Source of the DNA: Vibrio ostreicida
GTDB lineage: Bacteria; Pseudomonadota; Gammaproteobacteria; Enterobacterales; Vibrionaceae
Length of the DNA: 64,000 bases
Direction: 5' to 3'
Assembly: GCF_013074385.2 (NCBI RefSeq)
Contig: NZ_JABEYA020000016.1
Location: 62,001 to 126,000, forward strand
A program made the translations under genes and the position numbers. The stretch's first letter is position 1. Every line of letters begins with the position of its first letter. This document shows positions 29,126-39,693 of this stretch, in pieces. The notes under the pieces are model-generated. The model worked only from the letters and a program-made list of their open reading frames with translations. It did not search any database and was not told the DNA's origin.

Positions 29126-30190
29126 TTATTCTCCTATACCTAGACGCTCAAGGGAGTAAGAACCATTTAATACACGAGTCCACCATTGGCGATTATTCAA
29201 ATACCATTCCACTGTTTTTCTGATTCCTGATTCAAATGTTTCTTCTGGGGCCCAACCTAATTCACGTTCAATTTTGGAAGCATCGATAGCGTAACGAACA
29301 TCATGACCAGGCCTATCAGATACATAAGTAATCAGGTCTTTATAGCTCACCACCCCTTCTGGTTTTTCAGGAACGAAGTCTTCCAATAGTGAGCAAATCG
29401 ACTCAACCACTTCAATGTTTGTTTTTTCGTTATGGCCGCCGACGTTATAGGTCTCCCCGACTTTTCCTTCAGTAACAACTGTATAGAGTGCTTTCGCATG
29501 GTCTTCTACGTAAAGCCAGTCACGAACCTGCATCCCATCACCGTATACAGGAAGAGGCTTTCCTTCAAGAGCGTTCAACACAATCAAGGGAATTAACTTT
29601 TCCGGAAAATGGCATGGACCATAGTTATTCGAACAATTTGTGACTATCGTCGGTAAACCGTAAGTTCGTTGCCATGCTCTGACTAAATGGTCGCTAGAAG
29701 CCTTAGACGCAGAGTAGGGGCTACTTGGTTCGTATGACGTTGATTCTGTAAATAACTCCTTAGTACCTGATAAATCTCCAAACACTTCATCTGTTGACAC
29801 ATGGTGAAAGCGAAACGCTTGTTTTTTCTTGTCAGGCAAAGCGCTCCAATACGTTCGACAAGCTTCCAATAAGTTATAAGTGCCGACAATATTGGTTTGA
29901 ATAAAAGCAGATGGACCATCAATCGAACGATCTACGTGTGATTCAGCAGCAAGGTGCATCACAGCATCAGGTCTATGTACAGAGAAGACTCTATCAAGAG
30001 CAAGTCGATCACATATATCAACATACTCAAAGTCATACCTCGTACTAACGTCAATGCCTTCCAAGGATTCCAGATTTCCGGCATAAGTTAAACTATCAAC
30101 ATTTACAACAGAATCACTAGTGTTATTGATTATATTTCGAATCACAGCAGAACCAATAAAACCAGCACCACCCGTTACTAGAATTTTCAT
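29126..30190 (-). CDS. rmlB: dTDP-glucose 4,6-dehydratase RmlB
   Basis: Second step of dTDP-L-rhamnose synthesis. The 354-residue SDR enzyme has [43 protein letters not shown] with the catalytic DE pair, [15 protein letters not shown] and [19 protein letters not shown]. It leads the rmlBADC set and follows manB. Confidence 0.97.
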   Translation of the reverse strand: MKILVTGGAGFIGSAVIRNIINNTSDSVVNVDSLTYAGNLESLEGIDVSTRYDFEYVDICDRLALDRVFSVHRPDAVMHLAAESHVDRSIDGPSAFIQTNIVGTYNLLEACRTYWSALPDKKKQAFRFHHVSTDEVFGDLSGTKELFTESTSYEPSSPYSASKASSDHLVRAWQRTYGLPTIVTNCSNNYGPCHFPEKLIPLIVLNALEGKPLPVYGDGMQVRDWLYVEDHAKALYTVVTEGKVGETYNVGGHNEKTNIEVVESICSLLEDFVPEKPEGVVSYKDLITYVSDRPGHDVRYAIDASKIERELGWAPEETFESGIRKTVEWYLNNRQWWTRVLNGSYSLERLGIGE

Positions 30191-30212
30191 ATTTTTTACT
30201 CGTAAAATCTAT

Positions 30213-31589
30213 TTAACTAAGAAGATCCAAAATCTCTTGGACTTTCAATTTCAATAACTCACTGTTTCCTTTAACCTCGACATTTAGGCGTATTAATGGC
30301 TCAGTATTAGATTTTCTCAAATTAAAACGCCACTCTCCCATATCCATCGAGACACCGTCTGTATGATCAATTTCAAAAGCTTGAACGCTATATAAACGTA
30401 ATACTTTTTTAATTACAGAGTCTGGATTCTCTACTTTTCGATTAATTTCACCAGATGACGGATAGCAAGCCATGCGATGCTTAACCGTGTCAGAGAGCTT
30501 AGCTCTATTTATGGAAATAATCTCTGCAACTAAAAGCCATGGTATCATTCCTGAATCACAATATGCGAAATCTCTAAAGTAATGGTGGGCACTCATCTCT
30601 CCACCGTAAATAGCATCCTCTCGACGCATACGCTCTTTTATAAAAGCATGCCCAGTTTTAGACATAATGGGAATACCACCACCTTCCTTTACAACGTCAA
30701 TAGTATTCCAAATTAAACGCGGATCATGGATTATTTTTTCACCTTTTTTCTTCCGAAGAAATGCTTCAGCCAATAGGCCAACGATATAGTAACCTTCAAC
30801 AAACTCACCATTTTCATCAAAAAAGAAACACCTATCAAAATCTCCATCCCAAGCAATACCCATGTCGGCTTTATATTTAATAACAGCCTGCGCTGTGTCG
30901 GCTCGACGCTCGGGAAGAAGAGGATTAGGAATTCCATTTGGGAAATTACCATCAGCTTTATGATGTATTTTTATGAACTCAATGGGAACGCTGAGTAATT
31001 TAAATCGCTCCTCAATACTATCAATAACATGACCCGCAGAACCATTACCCGAATTTACAACCAACTTCATAGGGCGTATATTACCGGGAGATATATAGGA
31101 CATTAAGTGATCAGTGTAACTAGACAGGTTTGATTTTTTAGTTAACGAGCCGCGTAATTTATTTTTAGGAAAATCATTTTCTTCGGCCAAATGCTTAATT
31201 TCATTCAAACCTGAATCACCACTTATTGGCTGTGCCCGTTCGCGAACAAACTTCATACCGTTGTAGTCAATCGGATTATGGCTAGCGGTAACTTCAACCC
31301 CTCCATCCAATTGAAGAAAATGGGTGGCAAAATAGACTTCTTCAGTACCTGTAACACCAATGTCTATAACATTAACACCAGAATCAAGTAAGCCAGATAT
31401 AAGGGCTTGCTTCAGTTCATTTGAGCTTAATCGAATATCACCACCTATAACTACCGTTTTTAATTTATCGTCAGGTAATGATAAATGAACCCCAAACGCC
31501 CGCCCAATACGATAAGCAACATCACTATTTAGTTCTGTTCCTAACTTTCCTCGAACATCATAGGCCTTAAAACACGTCAATATAGCCAT
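30213..31589 (-). CDS. manB: phosphomannomutase ManB
   Basis: It interconverts mannose-6-phosphate and mannose-1-phosphate for GDP-mannose. The 458-residue alpha-D-phosphohexomutase begins with [15 protein letters not shown], has the phosphoserine loop [15 protein letters not shown] near residue 100, the metal loop [16 protein letters not shown] near 245, the sugar loop [10 protein letters not shown] and the phosphate-binding [14 protein letters not shown]. It lies ten bases after manC. Confidence 0.95.
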   Translation of the reverse strand: MAILTCFKAYDVRGKLGTELNSDVAYRIGRAFGVHLSLPDDKLKTVVIGGDIRLSSNELKQALISGLLDSGVNVIDIGVTGTEEVYFATHFLQLDGGVEVTASHNPIDYNGMKFVRERAQPISGDSGLNEIKHLAEENDFPKNKLRGSLTKKSNLSSYTDHLMSYISPGNIRPMKLVVNSGNGSAGHVIDSIEERFKLLSVPIEFIKIHHKADGNFPNGIPNPLLPERRADTAQAVIKYKADMGIAWDGDFDRCFFFDENGEFVEGYYIVGLLAEAFLRKKKGEKIIHDPRLIWNTIDVVKEGGGIPIMSKTGHAFIKERMRREDAIYGGEMSAHHYFRDFAYCDSGMIPWLLVAEIISINRAKLSDTVKHRMACYPSSGEINRKVENPDSVIKKVLRLYSVQAFEIDHTDGVSMDMGEWRFNLRKSNTEPLIRLNVEVKGNSELLKLKVQEILDLLS

Positions 31590-31598
31590 GAAACTCTC

Positions 31599-33023
31599 TT
31601 ATTTATTAATTAGAACATTTCGGTCTTCAAAACGAACAATGTCATCTTCACCTAGATAACTACCTGTTTGCACCTCAACTATCTCCAGAGGGATCGCACC
31701 TGGGTTTTCCAGTGCGTGTACAGTACCTTTGGGAATGTAGGTAGACTGGTCTTCTGTCAGCAACATAGTTTTCTCGCCATTTGTTACCTTTGCGGTGCCA
31801 GAAATGACAACCCAGTGTTCAGAACGGTGAGTATGCATTTGGATTGAAAGTTTTTCTCCAGGTTTTACTGTTATCCGTTTCACTTGGTCACGTTTACCTA
31901 AATCCACTAAATCATATTTTCCCCAAGGTCGGTAAACCTCTCGATGGACTTTATATTCACTACGATTATTACTCTTGAGATCATTCACTATCATCTTTAC
32001 TTTTTGAACTTGCGTCTTATCTGCAACCAAAATAGCATCTCTAGTCTCTACAACAATCAAGTCCTTAACTCCCACAGCTGCGACAAGTTTACATTCTGAT
32101 TGTAGGTAACTACTTGTGGAGTCTAGAGCTATGATGTCGCCTTTGCAGACATTATTATTGATGTCTTTTTTAGAAACATCCCATAGAGCTGACCATGAGC
32201 CGATATCACTCCAGCCTGCATCTATCGGAGTAACGATGGCATGCTTTGTTTTTTCCATGACAGCATAATCGATAGACTCACTCGGACATCCCGAAAAATA
32301 AGTTTTGTCCACTCGCACAAAATCCATATCTGATTGAGCATTGGATAAGGCTAACTTACAAGCATTCAAAATTTCTGGTTGAAACTTACCAAGTTCCGTC
32401 AAATATTCGGAAGCTTTAAACATGAACATTCCACTATTCCAATAGTAGTCACCTGATTCAACGTACATCTGAGCAGTCGCAAGGTCCGGTTTTTCGACAA
32501 AGCTCGCGACTTTAAACCCATACTTGCCAAGCGATTCTTGTTCACCTTTTTTAATATATCCGTATCCCGTCTCAGCTGACGTTGGTACAACACCGAACGT
32601 CACTAGTTTACCTAACTCAGCATAAGGTAAAGCATTTGAAATCGACTTTTCGAATTCTAACTTATTTTCAATGAGATGGTCCGCGGCTAACACCATCAAT
32701 ATGGGGTCTTCTTCCCCACTTACCTGTAAAGTGTGCAGGGCAGCCAATGCAATAGCAGGAGCTGTATTGCGGCCAACAGGTTCAAGAATAATCCCAGAAT
32801 ATGGAGTCCCCGAAACCCGTAACTGTTCTGCAGCAATAAATCGATGATCTTCATTACAAATGAGCGTAGGCGGACTATGCTCTATACCAGACAATCTTGC
32901 GAATGTTTCTTGGAGCATGGAGAGATCAGAACCCAAAGTAAGGAATTGTTTGGGAAATAGCTCTCGAGATAAAGGCCACAAACGACTGCCAGTCCCGCCG
33001 GCCATAATAATAGGGTGTATCAT
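31599..33023 (-). CDS. manC: mannose-1-phosphate guanylyltransferase / mannose-6-phosphate isomerase ManC
   Basis: Bifunctional type II PMI-GMP enzyme giving GDP-mannose. Of 474 residues, the N-terminal part is the pyrophosphorylase ([27 protein letters not shown], split as [16 protein letters not shown] and [18 protein letters not shown]) and the C-terminal cupin carries the isomerase signature ([30 protein letters not shown]). GDP-mannose from here feeds gmd/fcl and possibly a mannosyltransferase. Confidence 0.96.
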   Translation of the reverse strand: MIHPIIMAGGTGSRLWPLSRELFPKQFLTLGSDLSMLQETFARLSGIEHSPPTLICNEDHRFIAAEQLRVSGTPYSGIILEPVGRNTAPAIALAALHTLQVSGEEDPILMVLAADHLIENKLEFEKSISNALPYAELGKLVTFGVVPTSAETGYGYIKKGEQESLGKYGFKVASFVEKPDLATAQMYVESGDYYWNSGMFMFKASEYLTELGKFQPEILNACKLALSNAQSDMDFVRVDKTYFSGCPSESIDYAVMEKTKHAIVTPIDAGWSDIGSWSALWDVSKKDINNNVCKGDIIALDSTSSYLQSECKLVAAVGVKDLIVVETRDAILVADKTQVQKVKMIVNDLKSNNRSEYKVHREVYRPWGKYDLVDLGKRDQVKRITVKPGEKLSIQMHTHRSEHWVVISGTAKVTNGEKTMLLTEDQSTYIPKGTVHALENPGAIPLEIVEVQTGSYLGEDDIVRFEDRNVLINK

Positions 33024-33058
33024 ATAAAATCCGTCAGTTCTATCTTACGATTGGGAGT

Positions 33059-33517
33059 CTAATGTGGTTGGAAGTACCACTTCGTATACGAATGCACATC
33101 AGAAGATTCAATAGCAAGCGCTTGATCATACCAATGATAGTTGCCATGCTGGTCACCCACTGGCAAAGATAGATCAGTGTGGGTCACCAACAAATGATAA
33201 GCAATGACCACGTAGTGAGTACCAAAGTCCTCATCAAACACACTATCATCATAATGATGTGTATACACGCCTTTGAAATTAGCTTGCTGACGACAATAAC
33301 TTGTCCCCAATTCACTATGCGTTAATCGACCAAACGCTTCATCAAGTGTTTCATTTTTTTGAATACGACCACCTGGAACAAACCAAAAACCTTGCGCCGG
33401 TTTAAGCAGGCGCTTTCCTAAAAGAATTAGCCCTTGTTCATTTTCTACAATTAAATCAATTGAAACAAGAGGAGTATGTTCGATCACTGAGGAGAAAGTC
33501 GACTTATCTAGATACAT
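33059..33517 (-). CDS. gmm: GDP-mannose mannosyl hydrolase (Nudix-type)
   Basis: Gmm hydrolyses GDP-mannose to mannose and GDP and is a common companion of gmd and fcl. The 152-residue protein has the family's altered Nudix box, VPGGRIQKNETLDEAFGRL, around residue 47-65, after LGKRLLKPAQGFWF. The usual length is about 160. It may balance GDP-mannose and GDP-fucose levels. Confidence 0.92.
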   Translation of the reverse strand: MYLDKSTFSSVIEHTPLVSIDLIVENEQGLILLGKRLLKPAQGFWFVPGGRIQKNETLDEAFGRLTHSELGTSYCRQQANFKGVYTHHYDDSVFDEDFGTHYVVIAYHLLVTHTDLSLPVGDQHGNYHWYDQALAIESSDVHSYTKWYFQPH

Positions 33518-33603
33518 AAAAACCCAATAAATATTACTAAACTAAAACCCAATAAAGCGATCTAAGTTTGAAAAAGGCATCATCTGCGGTTTCCTTGAAG
33601 TAA

Positions 33604-34575
33604 CTACCACCTTACAACATTCTGACTCTCCAAAAACCACCGATAGGTTTCTCTTAAACCGTCTTCTAACGACACTTTGGCGGTCCAGCCCAGTTTCGAT
33701 AAGCGTGAAACGTCCATTAACTTACGCGGCGCACCGTCAGGCTTAGTAGCATCAAAAACTACACGACCTTGATAACCTACAACTCGCGCAATTGTTTCAA
33801 CCAACTCACGAATACTACAATCTAGCCCGGAACCTACGTTGATATGGCTAAGCATCGGTTCGGTATGTTCACAATATACATCCCCACTTAAATTCATAAC
33901 ATGAATACTTGCAGATGCCATATCATCAACATACAAAAACTCACGCATCGGCTTTCCGGTTCCCCAAGCAATCACCTCTTCTTTCTGATTAAGTTTTGCT
34001 TCATGGAATCGCCGAATTAATGCTGGAATAACGTGAGAGTTTTTGGGATGGAAATTATCATGTGTACCATACAAATTCGTCGGCATTACAGAGCGATAAT
34101 TGCGTCCGTATTGACGATTGTAAGATTCGCACATTTTAATGCCTGCGATTTTAGCTATCGCATACGGCTCATTTGTTTCCTCTAAGGCACCAGTCAGTAA
34201 TAGGTTTTCTGTCATTGGCTGATGAGCAAGCTTAGGGTATATACACGAGGAACCTAAAAACAGTAGGTCCTGAATTCCTGCTAGATGTGCACCATGAATC
34301 ACATTATTTTGAATTGTAAGATTATCGAAAATAAACTCGGCTGGATACGTGCTGTTTGCAACGATACCGCCGACTTTAGCGGCGGCTAAATAGACTTGAT
34401 CAATTTGATTCTTAGAGAGAAAATCATACACTGCTTGTGTATCTAATAAATCCAACTCATCACGAGAGACAGTAATAACTCTAACTGTAGAATCGGTAGA
34501 CAACTGCCTTGATATCGCGGAACCAACCATTCCTCTGTGACCGGCTACGAAAACATTTTTCAAACGACTAGACAT
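33604..34575 (-). CDS. fcl: GDP-L-fucose synthase Fcl (WcaG)
   Basis: It epimerises and reduces GDP-4-keto-6-deoxymannose to GDP-L-fucose. The 323-residue SDR enzyme shows [64 protein letters not shown] with the catalytic Y-x-x-x-K, and [13 protein letters not shown]. It follows gmd by five bases. E. coli WcaG is 321 residues. Confidence 0.96.
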   Translation of the reverse strand: MSSRLKNVFVAGHRGMVGSAISRQLSTDSTVRVITVSRDELDLLDTQAVYDFLSKNQIDQVYLAAAKVGGIVANSTYPAEFIFDNLTIQNNVIHGAHLAGIQDLLFLGSSCIYPKLAHQPMTENLLLTGALEETNEPYAIAKIAGIKMCESYNRQYGRNYRSVMPTNLYGTHDNFHPKNSHVIPALIRRFHEAKLNQKEEVIAWGTGKPMREFLYVDDMASASIHVMNLSGDVYCEHTEPMLSHINVGSGLDCSIRELVETIARVVGYQGRVVFDATKPDGAPRKLMDVSRLSKLGWTAKVSLEDGLRETYRWFLESQNVVRW

Positions 34576-34580
34576 ACTTT

Positions 34581-35705
34581 TTAACTCTCTAAAGATATCG
34601 AAACGTCAAACCCATTGTCTTTGAGCAAGGCATGTTGCTTCGCTTTCTCAAAATCACAGCGCACCATTTCAGCACACATTTGTTCCACTGTAATTTCAGG
34701 CTCCCAACCCAACTTAGTTTTCGCCTTTGAAGGATCGCCAAGCAAGGTTTCAACCTCTGCAGGACGAAAATATGTTGGGTCGACTCGAACCACAACATCT
34801 CCAACAGAAAGAGAAGTTGCCTTATCACCAGATATGGATTTTACAGTCGCAATTTCTTCAAGTTGCTCTCCTGAAAACTCGAGTTCAATGCCCAACTCCC
34901 TAGCTGTCATTCGAACAAAATCACGCACCGATATCTGTTTGCCCGTAGCAATAACAAAATCTTCTGCATGATCCTGTTGCAACATCATCCACTGCATGCG
35001 TACGTAGTCCTTTGCATGTCCCCAATCACGAAGAGCGTCCATGTTACCTAGGTACAAGCACTTTTCAAGTCCCTGAGAAATGTTGGCAATAGCACGCGTA
35101 ATCTTCCTAGTTACAAAAGTTTCACCACGTCTCGGAGATTCATGATTAAACAAAATCCCATTACAAGCATACATGCCATAAGACTCACGGTAGTTTACAA
35201 CTATCCAATACGCGTACATTTTTGCGACGGCATAAGGAGAACGAGGATGGAAAGGCGTAGTTTCGCGTTGAGGTATTTCTTGAACTTCCCCAAACAGTTC
35301 TGACGTCGAAGCCTGATAAAACTTTGTTTTCTTTTCCATACCTAAAAAACGTATCGCTTCCAAAAGTCGTAACGTCCCGATGGCGTCAACATCAGCTGTA
35401 TATTCAGGGCACTCAAATGAAACTGCAACGTGAGATTGTGCACCAAGATTGTATACCTCGTCTGGTTCAACCTCTTTCAAAATACGAGTCAAGTTAGAGG
35501 TATCCGTCAAGTCCCCATAATGTAGAAAAAATTTCGGGTTCTCCTCATGTCGATCTTGGTATATATGATCAACTCGCTCCGTGTTGAAAGAAGATGAACG
35601 ACGTTTAATACCATGAACTTCGTAGCCTTTGCCCAACAAAAACTCTGCCAAATAAGAACCATCTTGGCCTGTAACACCAGTAATTAAAGCAACTTTGCGA
35701 TTCAT
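34581..35705 (-). CDS. gmd: GDP-mannose 4,6-dehydratase Gmd
   Basis: First step from GDP-mannose to GDP-L-fucose. The 374-residue protein begins [20 protein letters not shown] and contains [47 protein letters not shown] and [11 protein letters not shown] with the catalytic tyrosine and lysine, plus [18 protein letters not shown]. coli Gmd is 373. The gmd-fcl-gmm-manC-manB order resembles the colanic acid set. Confidence 0.97.
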   Translation of the reverse strand: MNRKVALITGVTGQDGSYLAEFLLGKGYEVHGIKRRSSSFNTERVDHIYQDRHEENPKFFLHYGDLTDTSNLTRILKEVEPDEVYNLGAQSHVAVSFECPEYTADVDAIGTLRLLEAIRFLGMEKKTKFYQASTSELFGEVQEIPQRETTPFHPRSPYAVAKMYAYWIVVNYRESYGMYACNGILFNHESPRRGETFVTRKITRAIANISQGLEKCLYLGNMDALRDWGHAKDYVRMQWMMLQQDHAEDFVIATGKQISVRDFVRMTARELGIELEFSGEQLEEIATVKSISGDKATSLSVGDVVVRVDPTYFRPAEVETLLGDPSKAKTKLGWEPEITVEQMCAEMVRCDFEKAKQHALLKDNGFDVSISLES

Positions 35706-35784
35706 AAATATCCTTTAATATAAAAGACTAAGGAAAAAGTAAAAAATAACCAGTAAAAGCCATTAATGCTTCATTACGAAAAAA

Positions 35785-36585
35785 TCAACGACCACTGGAG
35801 AACTTTGTAATTATAATTCTTCGAACATATTTTAGAGTCATATATGGAAGAAAAAAAATGTAACTTAGAAGATTAATTTGATTTCTTCTCAAGGCATCAT
35901 TCAAGTTTCTTATCTCCCCATAGAACATCTTCGATAAGTTTGCTGATAGACCCGATTGCCCAAAGTGCCTTTTACCTCCTCCTGTATGGACCAAGTTTTG
36001 ATTCAAAACAAAAATACTATCAGACATTAGAACACGCAACCAAAGATCACCATCTTCACCATGAGAACGGTTTTCGTCAAAAAGGCATTCATTTAAGAGT
36101 TCTTTAGACATCAATACTGTAGATGTCTGAGGGTACCACTTCATTAAGATTTGATGTGCAGTCAGCTCAAAAGTACTTTGATTTTTTTTACCAAAGTAAG
36201 GATAGACTTCGCCATTTCGGTTACATCCAATAAATCTAATTTTTTTATTATTCCTAACAACATTAAGCTGCTCTTCCAATTTATCAGGCAACCATTCGTC
36301 ATCTGAATCCAAGAGAGCAACCCAATCTCCTTTTGCTACCTTGATTCCCCGATTTCTAGCAGCAGAGACGCCTGAGTTTGGTTGATCTATGAGATGAATC
36401 TCGGGCACATTCCCACTCAAATTTTTAGTATATTGTTTGACAACTTCTCGAGAACCGTCAGATGAACCATCGTTAACAACTATTACTTCGAAAATACCTT
36501 GATAACTTTGTCTCAATATAGAATCAAGGGCTGAAACAATCGTCGACTCAGCGTTATACATTGGAATGACTATAGATAAAACCAT
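35785..36585 (-). CDS. glycosyltransferase family 2
   Basis: A 266-residue GT-A enzyme with the standard N-terminus LSIVIPMYNAESTIVSALDS, VIVVNDGSSDGSREVV, GVSAARNRGIKVA and the metal site ALLDSDDEWLPDKLE. Donor and acceptor cannot be read from sequence. It begins the very AT-rich central part of the locus, next to the fucosyltransferase gene, and lacks membrane segments apart from a basic, hydrophobic C-terminal end that could touch the membrane. Confidence 0.88.
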   Translation of the reverse strand: MVLSIVIPMYNAESTIVSALDSILRQSYQGIFEVIVVNDGSSDGSREVVKQYTKNLSGNVPEIHLIDQPNSGVSAARNRGIKVAKGDWVALLDSDDEWLPDKLEEQLNVVRNNKKIRFIGCNRNGEVYPYFGKKNQSTFELTAHQILMKWYPQTSTVLMSKELLNECLFDENRSHGEDGDLWLRVLMSDSIFVLNQNLVHTGGGKRHFGQSGLSANLSKMFYGEIRNLNDALRRNQINLLSYIFFLPYMTLKYVRRIIITKFSSGR

Positions 36586-36606
36586 AATATTTCTTTCACT
36601 TATGTG

Positions 36607-37476
36607 TTATAACCTAACCCATGAATCAGGAATTAAATCATCTGTATTAACATCACGCATCCATACTTTTGGAGCAATAACCAACTTTGATTCATTTTTG
36701 TTTAAAAAAGCTCCCCACCAACTGAAACTACTATTAGCGATAATGTTGTTACTACATAGACTCATTAATTGCATATCACGAAAAGAGTTTTTTGATATAT
36801 TCCAGTCTACAAATTTCGCACCAATAGAATCTAGGTTAGATTTACACCAATCTATATCATCCGAAAAAACAATAAATATTGGGTCTTCTACACGTTCCCT
36901 AACCTTAGAAATAGCTTCCGTATAGTATTCCAAAGAACATAATCCAGAAAGTCTTTTATCCTTCAAATAGTCACCCAAGCGAACATGAATAGAGACTGTC
37001 CGGCCTATATTTTCCTTCAAAAATTCTTCCATTTCAAGATTGTTTCTATCGCTAAAAATAGGAAAGGAAAACTCTCGCAAAACCTCATGTTCAACGGAAT
37101 CAAAGTACTTGTAGCTTTGCCAGTAACCGCGATAAAAATTATCCACATCTGTTTGTCCGAAAAGTGAAGGACTATACTTAAACTGTAAAATTTTAGGTTC
37201 AACGATCTCATCTTTACGAAGGCATAATCTTCTCTTAACTCTTGATAAAAAACTATAACCAACGTGCGATAATGCTTTGACCTCAGGGTACGTTGCGAAA
37301 TCTGGACTCACTCCAAATACTTTACTCAACTCAAAACCATTGTGAAATTTTTCATTATCGAACCAAGTTATATCAACCTTAACTTTCTGATTTTTATTCA
37401 TATTCTTCAAGGAAAGGTAAAAGGCATATTGAAACATCTGATTGCCCAATCCACTATTTATATTAACTATCTTCAT
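36607..37476 (-). CDS. alpha-1,2-fucosyltransferase (GT11)
   Basis: It should add L-fucose in alpha-1,2 linkage from GDP-fucose. The 289-residue protein starts with the GT11 donor-site motif INSGLGNQMFQYAFYL, has the SIHVRLGDYL segment (H-x-R-x-x-D type, as in GT11) near residue 158 and the C-terminal SSFSWWGAFLNKNESKLVIAP. GDP-fucose is made by gmd/fcl just downstream, so donor supply and transferase sit together. The exact acceptor is unknown. Confidence 0.92.
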   Translation of the reverse strand: MKIVNINSGLGNQMFQYAFYLSLKNMNKNQKVKVDITWFDNEKFHNGFELSKVFGVSPDFATYPEVKALSHVGYSFLSRVKRRLCLRKDEIVEPKILQFKYSPSLFGQTDVDNFYRGYWQSYKYFDSVEHEVLREFSFPIFSDRNNLEMEEFLKENIGRTVSIHVRLGDYLKDKRLSGLCSLEYYTEAISKVRERVEDPIFIVFSDDIDWCKSNLDSIGAKFVDWNISKNSFRDMQLMSLCSNNIIANSSFSWWGAFLNKNESKLVIAPKVWMRDVNTDDLIPDSWVRL

Positions 37477-37648
37477 GTAAAACCTTTAGGGATTCATAAA
37501 AAATTTCGTACAGACATGGCGTATAAAGAACATAGCACCAGAAAAATAGTGCAATAGATAGTGTTATAATAAATAAAAAGTATAAACACTAACGCTTCAT
37601 TTTCATGAAGGTCCAAAATCTATAGAACTTGGACCATTGCTCTATAAA

Positions 37649-38836
37649 TTACGCAGTATTAATATTAATTTTATTATAAGACTTTCGGCCTAGCCTACTA
37701 ATGCCAAAGGACAATATTAACATCATCGGAATAATACCAACTACGGACTCCAAAAAAGGATTGGATGCAGAGACAAGCAGAATAGAAAGATGTAGATAAA
37801 AGAGCGAAGTCATTCCATTATAATGTCTAAATCGATAGCAAATAAAAAGTGGCACCATAACGAAAATAAAAATCATGAATAAAGAGCCAACAATGCCATA
37901 TACTACAAGCCAATATATATATACATTCTCAAGAGTCGAGTCTACTCGGCCTTGAATAGATATAGCTTTACCTAGCCCTTGCCCGAATATCGTTAGATTG
38001 TCAAAGATAAAGAACACTTGATTTAATTTAACATCAATCGATACACTTTTCTCATCAAGAAAATTTTGGTAGAGATCATAAAATTCATTAAAATAGATAG
38101 AAAACAAAGAAAATATCAATAAAGCCAAAGGAACTCTAAGAAAGCTATATTTCAAAAGCATTATGATAATATAGGCGAAAATTATACCAATAGTCAGAGA
38201 AGAAATGACATTAAAAAGAAGCAATGAATGTATAATAACCTTTGTTCTCCATCTTTTATTCTCGACATAAACGAACGCCAATGGGAAAAGAAATAGATAT
38301 ACATCTAAAACACGATATGCGCCGAACAATTTATGAACCGACAATGACATTACATCTAAAATAATAGAAGAGAACAAACCACCAGAAAAATTCATATTAA
38401 AACTAATCAAAGCGACAACGAATAGCTTTGCAACGAATATTCTTGACAAACTATAAAGAAGACGATTTACATCGATGCTTCTCATGATATTAGCCAATCC
38501 AAGCAAAAACAAAAAGTATATTATGTACCACGTATTTTTCACTAAGTACTCTAAATTAGCACCACCAAAAATCAAAGGAAGCAATGAGTATATGAGCAAA
38601 AAAGAATAGAGAAAAATAACGAATATTATACTAGCTCGGCTACTAACAGAAAAAACTGACATAAGCCCTAAGACAATAGAAAAAGGGCGTACAATAACTA
38701 CCCAGCTAGCTGGAAGTAAATTTGAAAAAATAATAACAGAGAACGTTACTAAGAAAAAAAAGTAGTAAAATTCAGAAAAGCTGAAAAGTGACAGCCTACT
38801 TTTTGCTATCTTATCTATGTCTGAATTATAAGTCAC
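37649..38836 (-). CDS. wzy: O-antigen polymerase Wzy (putative)
   Basis: A 395-residue, very hydrophobic protein with about ten to eleven predicted membrane segments, a larger loop in the second half (NFLDEKSVSIDVKLNQVFF region, then FGQGLGKAISIQGRVDSTLEN) and a highly AT-rich gene. Topology, length and location among glycosyltransferase genes fit Wzy, which joins repeat units at the periplasmic face; the sequences of Wzy proteins are too variable for firmer proof. It starts with GTG in a GTGA overlap with the upstream GT2 gene. Confidence 0.8.
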   Translation of the reverse strand: MTYNSDIDKIAKSRLSLFSFSEFYYFFFLVTFSVIIFSNLLPASWVVIVRPFSIVLGLMSVFSVSSRASIIFVIFLYSFLLIYSLLPLIFGGANLEYLVKNTWYIIYFLFLLGLANIMRSIDVNRLLYSLSRIFVAKLFVVALISFNMNFSGGLFSSIILDVMSLSVHKLFGAYRVLDVYLFLFPLAFVYVENKRWRTKVIIHSLLLFNVISSLTIGIIFAYIIIMLLKYSFLRVPLALLIFSLFSIYFNEFYDLYQNFLDEKSVSIDVKLNQVFFIFDNLTIFGQGLGKAISIQGRVDSTLENVYIYWLVVYGIVGSLFMIFIFVMVPLFICYRFRHYNGMTSLFYLHLSILLVSASNPFLESVVGIIPMMLILSFGISRLGRKSYNKININTA

Positions 38837-39693
38837 TTTACTCTATCTTCTATCATGTTAACGTAAGAAATTAGTTTTTTAACATCAAGCCCTAGTGCTT
38901 TCTTTACTTTTATCTTCAATTTACTAATTCTAACTTCGTTAGATATAAATCTATTAAAATCCAAACCATATTTTGAAAAGTAGTAGCGAGTACTAATTAT
39001 CCATTGGTCAAACCGAAGTGCTTCTATTTCGGTTGTGTGCCCCTCTAGATGAACTATAGGCTTATGAAATATTTTCACTTTTTTGACATTTAGCCTTTTT
39101 GTCAAGTCTGGCTCTTCATTACACAAAAATATTGATTCATCAAACATACCAGCCTTAACAAAATCTTTCCTTCTAACGACAAAATCAGCTCCCCAAGGAA
39201 AAATGTACTTTGATAACAAGCCAAGATTAATGACAGCGAAATTAACAAACGAAATTGGCAAGAAGAAATAAACATAATTATACTCTGGATAGAGTGCAAA
39301 TGAGTTATTCAACTTTCCTTTTCGATCAACTAATCTAAATCCAGCAGCTGTTACTTTGTCATCTTCAAATTCTTTAAGCATAAATTTAAAGACTGGCTCT
39401 ATTAAAATAGTGTCGGCATTTAAGATAAATATCAACTCACCATTTGATGATTTTACTCCTATGTTATTACCTTGGCCAAATCCGCCATTATCGCTGTTGT
39501 GAATGAGTCGGACATCAATCTTCAATTTTAATTCATTTACTACATGTTCGACTTCGAACACTGGAGAGTTATCTACAATGATAACTTCCAAACTGTCCCC
39601 AATATCATTATAGGTTTCTATCGAATTCAAGCACTCTCGTATTACATCGTTGCTATTATAGGTAACAATTACTATTGATAATTTTTTAGTCAT
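38833..39693 (-). CDS. glycosyltransferase family 2 (WbbL-like)
   Basis: A 286-residue GT2 enzyme. LSIVIVTYNSNDVIRECLNS, VIIVDNSP, HNSDNGGFGQGNNIGVKSS and FILNADTI are typical of the rhamnosyltransferase WbbL-like branch. SAPQ-type metal site is replaced by LNADT. dTDP-rhamnose is available from the rml genes, so a rhamnosyltransferase role is reasonable but inferred. It overlaps its upstream neighbour by eight bases and wzy by four. Confidence 0.87.
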   Translation of the reverse strand: MTKKLSIVIVTYNSNDVIRECLNSIETYNDIGDSLEVIIVDNSPVFEVEHVVNELKLKIDVRLIHNSDNGGFGQGNNIGVKSSNGELIFILNADTILIEPVFKFMLKEFEDDKVTAAGFRLVDRKGKLNNSFALYPEYNYVYFFLPISFVNFAVINLGLLSKYIFPWGADFVVRRKDFVKAGMFDESIFLCNEEPDLTKRLNVKKVKIFHKPIVHLEGHTTEIEALRFDQWIISTRYYFSKYGLDFNRFISNEVRISKLKIKVKKALGLDVKKLISYVNMIEDRVK

